Assembly: GCA_964542305.1 (NCBI GenBank)
Contig: CAZITX010000026.1
Location: forward strand, 1 to 24,139
Direction: 5' to 3'
Length of the DNA stretch: 24,139 nucleotides
Origin: DMER64 sp964542305
GTDB lineage: Bacteria > Bacteroidota > Bacteroidia > Bacteroidales > UBA932
The translations under genes and the position numbers were made by a program. How positions within the stretch are numbered: position 1 is the first letter of the stretch; every line of letters starts with the position of its first letter. Below the pieces are notes generated by a model. The model made no database searches. It was given only the letters and a program-made list of their open reading frames with translations, and was not told where the DNA came from. This document shows positions 7,856 to 14,200 of this stretch, piece by piece.

Positions 7856-7915
7856 GTTTGACTCTTGTTTTGTGAGTCAACTTTTTTTAGGGAAAGACAA
7901 GTTGCCGGAAATTCC

Positions 7916-8221
7916 GGGTTCCTCCACAAAAACGGCCTTATGTGTGGACGAAAGGCGGAAATTCCCAAGTTCCTCCACAAAAACCGCCTTTTATGTGGAT
8001 GAGTTGCGGAAAATCTCAAGTTCCTCCACAAAAACGGCCTTATGTGTGGACGAAAGGCGGAAATTCCCAAGTTCCTCCACAAAAACCGCCCAATATGTGG
8101 ACGAATGCAAAAAAAAACCAAGTTTCTCCACAAAAACGGGCCTATACGTGGATGAAACACAGAAAATCCGAAGTTCCTCCACAAAAACCGCCCAATATGT
8201 GGATGAATGCTGTGAATTCAG
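7916..8221. repeat. Six tandem copies of a 51-bp palindromic repeat
   Basis: The units start at 7916, 7967, 8018, 8069, 8120 and 8171, each exactly 51 bp. A truncated, internally deleted unit lies at 7899-7915. The conserved core is AAGTTCCTCCACAAAAACcG, followed by a TATGTGGAyGA block. In every unit TCCAC(A) pairs with (T)GTGGA about 14 bases on. Units 1 and 3 are identical over 48 bp and the match continues into units 2 and 4, giving 70 identical bp at a 102-bp spacing. Because 51 is divisible by 3 and the unit lacks stops, several frames on both strands stay open for 88-127 codons. These are treated as artefacts of the repeat. It is not CRISPR: there are no unique spacers and no cas genes. 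Confidence 0.92.
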
Positions 8222-8299
8222 GATGCAGTCACTATAAAGAAGCGGGAGCCTCGGCAAACAAAAAAAGCTACCGCTTCTTTATAGTGACCGCATCCTGAA
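8217..8299. repeat. 29-bp inverted repeat (large hairpin) with a competing third arm
   Basis: The arms are 8217-8245 and 8271-8299, complementary over 29 bp with one mismatch (A8227 against C8289), around a 25-nt loop. A third segment, GACTGCATCCTG at 8306-8317, is a perfect complement of 8219-8230 and could replace the outer part of the second arm. The structure lies between the tandem repeats and the pnp terminator. It could be a strong two-way transcription barrier or the core of a small non-autonomous repeat element. No function is demonstrated. Confidence 0.85.
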
Positions 8300-8350
8300 A
8301 GTAAAGACTGCATCCTGGATGTAGTGGTGGCGAATTGCATCTAAGGGCAG

Positions 8351-8399
8351 CAAAAAAAAACAGGCCTTTTGCTTTGATTGATTTGCACAAGGCCTGTTT
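8351..8399 (-). terminator. Rho-independent terminator of pnp
   Basis: On the minus strand, 25 nt after the pnp stop, AAACAGGCCTT (from 8399) pairs perfectly with AAGGCCTGTTT (ending at 8358) and runs straight into a stretch of nine T (8352-8360). The 11-bp stem, 20-nt loop and T-run are canonical. Confidence 0.9.
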
Positions 8400-8423
8400 G
8401 AAGTTTGTTATTGGCAGAAAAGA

Positions 8424-10670
8424 CTACCTGCGGCGATCACCGCCTCTGCCGCGGGAGTTGTTCCGATCGTTGCCGCGGTCGTTGCCACGTGAAAATCCTC
8501 GGTTGTTGCGGTCTCCGTTGGAAGGACGCGGTTTACGTTCGGGTTCAACGTAGCCTTCGGGTTTTTCTATCAATGCCTTGCGGGAAAGACGCAGTTTGCC
8601 GCTTCTTTCATCAACTTCAAGCAGTTTGACAGTTACTTCTTCACCCACTTTAACTACATCTTCCACTTTATCCACTTTCTTCCAGTCCAGTTCGGAAATG
8701 TGCAGCAATCCTTCCTTGCCGGGAAGAATTTCCACGAAAGCTCCGAATTCCAGAATAGAGACTACCTTGCCGGTATACACTTCGCCGACTTCGGGAACCG
8801 TGGTTATGGCTTTGATCGTTGCCAGGGCAGCATCCATGCCTTCTTTGTTCTCACCAAAAATATCGATTATTCCAAAATCACCCTGTTCAGTAATGGTTAT
8901 GGTTGTCCCGGTAGTCTTCTGGATTTCCTGGATAACCTTGCCACCTGTTCCAATAACGGCTCCAATAAAAGTATTGGGGATGGTGATCTGTACGATGCGG
9001 GGAACGTGAGGTTTGTATTCTGCACGGGGTTCGGATATGGTTTTCATCATTTCGTTCATAATGTGAAGCCTTCCCTGACGTGCCTGTTCCAAAGCCTGTT
9101 CCAGCACTTCGTAAGGCAGCCCGTCAACTTTGATATCCATCTGTGTGGCAGTAATACCGTCACTTGTACCTGTAACCTTGAAGTCCATGTCTCCCAGGTG
9201 GTCTTCGTCACCCAAAATATCGGATAAAATGGCAAATTTCTTATTGCCCGCATCGGTAATAAGCCCCATGGCTATTCCGGAAACCGGTTTTTTGATTTTT
9301 ACCCCGGCATCCATCAGTGCCAACGTTCCGGCACAAACGGTTGCCATTGAAGACGATCCGTTGGACTCCAGAATATCAGAGACTACGCGGATGGCGTAAG
9401 GATTGGCTTCGCCTGTGGGAACCATTGCTTTCAGGGCACGGTGTGCCAGATTTCCGTGACCGATTTCCCGGCGACCTACACCACGGCTGGGACGGGCATC
9501 TCCGGTAGAGAAGGGCGGGAAATTGTAATGAAGTACAAATTGTTCGGTACTCTGGATCAGAACTTCGTCCATTTCTTTCATATCCAGTTTAGTTCCCAGG
9601 GTAACTGTTGTGAGTGACTGTGTTTCACCCCGTGTAAAGACAGCTGACCCGTGAGCCATAGGCAGGTAATCCACCTCGCTCCAAATGGGACGTATGTCTT
9701 TGGTGGAACGACCGTCCAGCCGCACTCCTTCATCAAGGATCATGCGACGCATGGCCCGTTTTTCCACATCGTGATAATACCGCGCTACCATCAAGGCTTT
9801 TTCTTCCCGTTCTTCTTCGGGAATGGTTTCCATGAATTCTTCTTTCAACGCGTCAAAAGCTTCGGTACGGGCATGCTTGTCATCACCGGATTTTGCTATG
9901 GTGTAACAACGGTCGTAACAGAAAGCTTCTACGGCTTTGCGCAGTTCTTCGTCGTTATCTTCGTGGCAATACTCGCGTTTTACAGTTTTGCCTGTTTCCT
10001 CCATGAGTTCCATCTGCACCTTGCAGTGTTTCTTGATCTCCTGGTGGGCAAACTTGATGGCTTCCAACATTACGGTTTCGCTGACCTCTTTCATTTCGCC
10101 TTCAACCATCATGATGTTATCGTAAGTGGCTCCTACCATGATATCCAGATCTGCTTCCGTAAGCTGGTTAAAGGAAGGATTGATGACAAATTCCCCGTTT
10201 ACACGACTTACACGGACTTCCGAAATGGGGCCGTTAAAAGGAATGTCGCTTACTGCCAGGGCGGCAGAGGCAGCCAATCCTGCCAGGGCATCCGGCATGA
10301 TTTCTTTTTCTGCAGAAACAAGGAATACGTTCACAAATACTTCTGCGTGAAAATCTTCCGGAAAAAGAGGACGGAGCGCACGATCGATCAAACGTGATAT
10401 AAGAATTTCGTAATCTGAAGGACGTCCTTCACGTTTCATAAAGCCGCCCGGATACCTGCCGGCAGCGGCAAATTTTTCTTTGTAATCAACAGAGAGCGGC
10501 ATAAAGTCCGTATCGGGCTTAGCTTCTTTTGCACAGGTGACGGCTGCCAAAAGCATGGTGCCACCCATTTTTACTACTACGGAACCATCGGCCTGCTTGG
10601 CCAGTTTTCCGGTTTCGATCTCAATGGTACGGCCATCATCCAATGTGATGACCTTCTTAATGATCTTCAT
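8424..10670 (-). CDS. pnp: Polyribonucleotide nucleotidyltransferase (PNPase)
   Basis: PNPase degrades RNA 3' to 5' by phosphorolysis and can add tails in reverse, working as a ring-shaped trimer. The 748 residues show, in order, RNase PH domain 1 (about 10-140), the all-helical linker, and RNase PH domain 2 (about 315-545). The latter contains FPPFSTGDARPSRGVGRREI and the acidic site GDEDHLGDMDFK (about 486-496). Then come a KH domain with GTGG (about 572) and an S1 domain (about 625-695, from GEVYTGKVVSILEFGAF). The protein ends in an Arg/Gly/Asn/Asp-rich tail of about 35 residues (RGNDRGNDRNNSRGRGGDRRR-like). Such a tail is not in the E. coli enzyme and probably helps bind RNA. The gene lies downstream of rpsO, a conserved order. 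It is separated from rpsO by a terminator, so it likely also has its own promoter in 10671-10784. Confidence 0.98.
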   Translation of the reverse strand: MKIIKKVITLDDGRTIEIETGKLAKQADGSVVVKMGGTMLLAAVTCAKEAKPDTDFMPLSVDYKEKFAAAGRYPGGFMKREGRPSDYEILISRLIDRALRPLFPEDFHAEVFVNVFLVSAEKEIMPDALAGLAASAALAVSDIPFNGPISEVRVSRVNGEFVINPSFNQLTEADLDIMVGATYDNIMMVEGEMKEVSETVMLEAIKFAHQEIKKHCKVQMELMEETGKTVKREYCHEDNDEELRKAVEAFCYDRCYTIAKSGDDKHARTEAFDALKEEFMETIPEEEREEKALMVARYYHDVEKRAMRRMILDEGVRLDGRSTKDIRPIWSEVDYLPMAHGSAVFTRGETQSLTTVTLGTKLDMKEMDEVLIQSTEQFVLHYNFPPFSTGDARPSRGVGRREIGHGNLAHRALKAMVPTGEANPYAIRVVSDILESNGSSSMATVCAGTLALMDAGVKIKKPVSGIAMGLITDAGNKKFAILSDILGDEDHLGDMDFKVTGTSDGITATQMDIKVDGLPYEVLEQALEQARQGRLHIMNEMMKTISEPRAEYKPHVPRIVQITIPNTFIGAVIGTGGKVIQEIQKTTGTTITITEQGDFGIIDIFGENKEGMDAALATIKAITTVPEVGEVYTGKVVSILEFGAFVEILPGKEGLLHISELDWKKVDKVEDVVKVGEEVTVKLLEVDERSGKLRLSRKALIEKPEGYVEPERKPRPSNGDRNNRGFSRGNDRGNDRNNSRGRGGDRRR

Positions 10671-10692
10671 TTATTTTTTCTTCAGCAATCCG

Positions 10693-10709
10693 CCCCTTCC
10701 TGTAAGGGG
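10693..10709 (-). promoter_or_regulatory. Hairpin in the pnp leader
   Basis: CCCCTT (10693-10698) and AAGGGG (10704-10709) form a 6-bp stem with a 5-nt loop, about 23 nt upstream of the pnp ATG. In E. coli pnp is autoregulated through leader structures. Whether this small hairpin does anything comparable is unknown. No clear TAnnTTTG promoter was found in 10671-10784. Confidence 0.4.
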
Positions 10710-10784
10710 TTGTTAAAAATTATCAATTCCGCTTATCCCGATCCCCGGATTGCGTTAATTTGGATCGGAATAATTAAGAAATTC

Positions 10785-10824
10785 AAAAAAAAAGGCTGAT
10801 CTCCAACGAGAGAGTGCAGCCTTT
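10785..10824 (-). terminator. Rho-independent terminator of rpsO
   Basis: On the minus strand AAAGGCTG (10824-10817) pairs with CAGCCTTT (10798-10791) and continues into nine T (10785-10793). It starts 41 nt after the rpsO stop. A smaller GGGAG/CTCCC stem at 10838-10852 lies between the stop and the terminator. It separates rpsO from pnp, though read-through is possible. Confidence 0.88.
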
Positions 10825-10865
10825 GTTTGGTTCGCGAGGGAGACGCGCTCCCATCACCTTGTAAG

Positions 10866-11141
10866 CTATTTCCGGAGATTGAGCGCTTTAATTATATTAC
10901 GGTACCGCTCAATGTCGTTGGCCTTCAGATAATCCAGCAGGCGGCGACGTTTACCTACCAAACGGAGCAATGCACGTTGTGTGCCGTAGTCCTTCTTGTT
11001 GGACTTCATGTGTTCAGTAAGATGGGCGATACGGTAAGAAAATAAGGCGACCTGGCTTTCAGCAGATCCGGTGTCCTTATTAGACGTTCCGTACTGTCCG
11101 AAAATCTCTTGCTTTTTTTGGGCATCTAAATAATCGGCCAT
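10866..11141 (-). CDS. rpsO: 30S ribosomal protein S15
   Basis: S15 is a primary 16S rRNA-binding protein of the small subunit platform. The 91-residue product starts MADYLDAQKKQEIFGQYG and contains the family's GSAESQVALFSYRI, LTEHMKSNKKDYGTQRALL and LVGKRRRLLDYL segments, then ends NLRK. A TTG at 11150 would extend it by three residues; the ATG at 11141 is clearly better. It has its own promoter (TATCTTTG at 11196-11203) and terminator and lies just upstream of pnp. S15 often represses its own mRNA. A CCCC-TATT-GGGG hairpin at the very 5' end of the predicted transcript may take part, but that is inference. Confidence 0.98.
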   Translation of the reverse strand: MADYLDAQKKQEIFGQYGTSNKDTGSAESQVALFSYRIAHLTEHMKSNKKDYGTQRALLRLVGKRRRLLDYLKANDIERYRNIIKALNLRK

Positions 11142-11180
11142 TGTCAGCAATTGATTTTTAGTGGTTAATAATAAGTTTTA

Positions 11181-11203
11181 CCCCAATAGGGGCTGCAAAG
11201 ATA
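11181..11203 (-). promoter_or_regulatory. rpsO promoter -7 box and 5' leader hairpin
   Basis: On the minus strand TATCTTTG (11203-11196) matches the Bacteroidota -7 consensus TAnnTTTG exactly. It is followed at once by CCCC-TATT-GGGG (11192-11181), a 4-bp GC hairpin at the expected start of the transcript, about 50 nt before the rpsO ATG. The -33 TTTG is not evident. Confidence 0.65.
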
Positions 11204-11223
11204 TACGTTTTTTTCTATTTATC

Positions 11224-11255
11224 AGCTCAGAACCAGTAATTTCTTCTGAAAAGCT
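11224..11255 (-). terminator. Possible terminator after the macroglobulin gene
   Basis: TCAGAA (11227-11232) pairs with TTCTGA (11244-11249), extended by AGC/GCT across a small bulge, about 10 nt after the stop codon. There is no T-run, so the call is weak. Confidence 0.35.
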
Positions 11256-11262
11256 CATTTAT

Positions 11263-14200
11263 TCAGTTGGCAACCACCAGGGTTTTCCCCGGAGAAAAGC
11301 TCCTGTAACGGGGAGCGAACAAGGATTGTATTTGGATACTTCCTTGTTGGAAAACACCTGTCTGCGTAACGTAAAAACGTTCTTCAATGACCTGTTCTCC
11401 ACGGGAAAGGGTCTGAAAAAAGTATTGTGTGGATCCGGTTTTGACCTCACGGTACCAGGACCCGGAAGCATTCCACCTGTAACCGGATGTTTCGGATTCC
11501 GGGATCAGGCAGGCGGCATGTGAAACGTTCATATGTACAAAGCTGCGTTCTTGTTCGTTTGTAATGAAATAACGTGCTACTATGCGGTCTCCCCTTTTGA
11601 GGGTGTCTTTTTCCGTAATGAGGGCGTTATCTGACAACCGGTAATAAGCCCGGCGGATTTCCATCCCGTTGGCGAAGGGTTGGGCCTCACGAAGGTCTTC
11701 CAGGATTTGTTCGTAGAGCGTTACATACAATGGCGCTTGGGAGCGGTTTCTCACAGTATATGTCGTTCCCCGCACAACTGTCTCATAACGCGGCACTTCT
11801 TTTGTTTCCTCGTTTCCGTAATAAAGCAGAGCATGGATCACGTCTGTGGTTGAGGGCCCGGATCCCCATATCTGGTTTTCTTTTCTGTCCAGCAACCAAC
11901 GGGTCAGTCCGTTTTTGATTGTTGGATCGTTCCTGAATAAACGCAGTAGCAGGGCATGCACCTTCATTTCCGAGTACATCAGGCCGTCGTATGGTACGGC
12001 ATTCGGGAAATAACAGCCCCGATCCTGATCACATACGGCAAATTCCCTGAGGGATGACAAAACCTGTGCAAGAACGTCTTTTTGATCTGATCTTTCCAGT
12101 AAATGATCTGATCTTTCCAGTATAACGGCCAGAAAAACCTTTTCGGCTACCGTGGCTCCTTTCCAGGATTCTTTTAAGAGACCCGCGTAACGGGCTTTTA
12201 CTTTTTGAACGTCATTGCGGGCTTGTATTTCAGGGAAGGCACTGCGAATATAGAAATACGTCAAAACATCCAGGGTAACTTCCGGGGCAACATCGTCCCT
12301 GTAACGTTTGGCAAACAGGCTGTCCGCGTAATGAACGGCCTTTTCAACCAGTACCTGCAACCGTTCCTCTTTCCCGGTATTGACTCCTTTTTCTTTCAAG
12401 TTGCCCGTGATCTCCAGAAAATGCAACGTCAGGGAATAAGAACTCTCCATTCCCGGGAACCAGGAAAACCCTCCGTCCGCCTTTTGCAGCGAACCTAAAT
12501 ATTCCAGGGCTTTTTCGTTGAAAGAGCTCATGTAGCGGGGATCATCCAGCCGTTTCAGCCGCCGGATCCTTTCTGCTTCGCGTCCCGGGTAATCCGCCCA
12601 CGGAGTTTGTGAGATCAGGATCTCCGTCAGCCGTGCGTTTTTTTGAAATGCCGAGGCTTGTCCTTCAGGCGCTTTGTCCAATGAAGGCAGAATTGTGGGG
12701 AATTCCTGCAACAAACGAGCTCCGGTGTTGTTTGCATAAAAAGCCGAGATCCACGCGGTAAGATCATTTCCAGAAGGTTCGCAGAGAGAGGGGATGGCCT
12801 GGAGTGCTGCCGTAAACGGGGTGGTCACATCCAGTGTGGCCCGTGAATTTTTATTTTGTTTAACCAGTGTCACCACATCGTTTCCGGTGAGTATCCTGGT
12901 TCTGGCGCGGGTGATCTGTTCTTTTTGAGGCAATACCGGAAGGATATTTTGTTGCGCATCACTGTGACGGGGACTTTCGAACCCGGCGGTTATTTCCAGC
13001 AGGGGAACCCTCTCACCGGTAACCGGTGGCGTGGTGTAATCCCAACTGAAAAAAGTTCTTTCAGAAGGGAGTAGGCGGGCAGGTTGTATTTCCTGTTGGT
13101 TTTCCCCGATGACCAGGAAAGCATTCCCTTCCACAGCCGATAAAGTCAGATTGATCACCGGAACAGTCATTTCTATCCGGTCCTGTTCCCTGAGGTAAGC
13201 GGGAAAAGAAGGAATGGCCATTACTTCTTTTCTCACAAGCAGGATGTCTTCTGCCGTGTTACTTTTCCCGTCAGTGGTGTGCGCCAGGGCCAGAATGCGA
13301 AACGTCCCCAATAGCCCGTTCGTTTGGAAAGTTACCGGCACCAATCCGGTACTGTCTGGCAGCAGGTGCGGCAGAAATGCAAGGGTCTCTTCAAAATCGC
13401 TACGTACAAGGAATTCGGATCCTGTTTCATCAGGGGCGGGAATTTCTTCCCAGGCAGATTGTTCCGGGGGAGTCATGTCCCAGGCAGATTGTTCCCGGGG
13501 TGTCGTATTGGAAGCAACGGCGTTCTGTTGCGCCGTGTAGTACAAACCGGGAACGGAACCCCTTTTGTCAAATGCAGTTGAAAGATTCATGAAATGGTAC
13601 CTTATGGCAGGGATGGGAACATCTGGTTTGCGGGCTGCACGGTAATCAAAACGATTGGGAGTCAGCCGGTCGGTACTTTTATTGAAGATGCTCACCAAAA
13701 CCTCGGCGTTTTCTTGCCCGGGGAGTTTGATCCCAAAAGATTCCTGGGAGTAAGGCTCTGTGTCCCGCCGCAGGGAGACAAAATGCAACGGGAGCAATTC
13801 TTGGGCAGGTTTTTCCCACCGGTGGTGGAATTCAAGATACTGCCCGTCCCGGACAGCCACCAGGCGTAACTCGGGGAGATTTTCTCCAACAGGGAGTTCC
13901 GGGAAAGTGTATGTCTTCATTCCGGGGTTCAGTACCAGGTTGTTTTTGCTGATCAGGGATCCCCCGGCGTAACACTCGGCAAGCACATATAAAGGTTTAT
14001 TGACGGTTCCAAGCAAAAAGGCAGGCGGTTCTCCTTCAAGGGGACAAAAGAAAAGAGCAGTATCTGCCGGACTGATCGTGTCTGTGAGGCTCAAAAGGAA
14101 AAAAGTGTCGGAAAACGGGGCGGCCCCGTCCATCGCGGCAGCAATTTCCCAACGGCCGGATGTCATGGTATCCCACGGAGGTTGGTACAACTGCCCGGAG

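Larger units (their letters stand above)
6501..7881 (-). mobile_element. IS3-family insertion sequence
   Basis: OrfA and OrfB overlap through a -1 frameshift arrangement between short, imperfect inverted ends. The left end reads GTTGACTGGAGGGCAAAAGT from 6501. The right end, read on the minus strand from 7881, is GTTGACTCACAAAACAAGAG. They share GTTGACT and, further in, CAArAGT-AAACA. No target duplication is evident at these positions, so the true ends may differ by several bases. GTTGACT also occurs at 6374, 6407 and 6440, outside the proposed left end. The total size of about 1.38 kb is normal for the family. Confidence 0.75.

Noticed and set aside
7916..8221. CRISPR array
   Set aside because: The repeats are directly contiguous 51-bp units that diverge gradually. 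There are no unique spacers of constant length and no cas genes in the window.
8335..10397. Several plus-strand frames over pnp, up to 248 codons
   Set aside because: They are shadows of the pnp coding sequence, which is unambiguous on the minus strand.
10827..10865. tRNA-like stretch with a GGGAG/CTCCC stem downstream of rpsO
   Set aside because: No cloverleaf can be built. It is better explained as the rpsO 3' untranslated region before its terminator.
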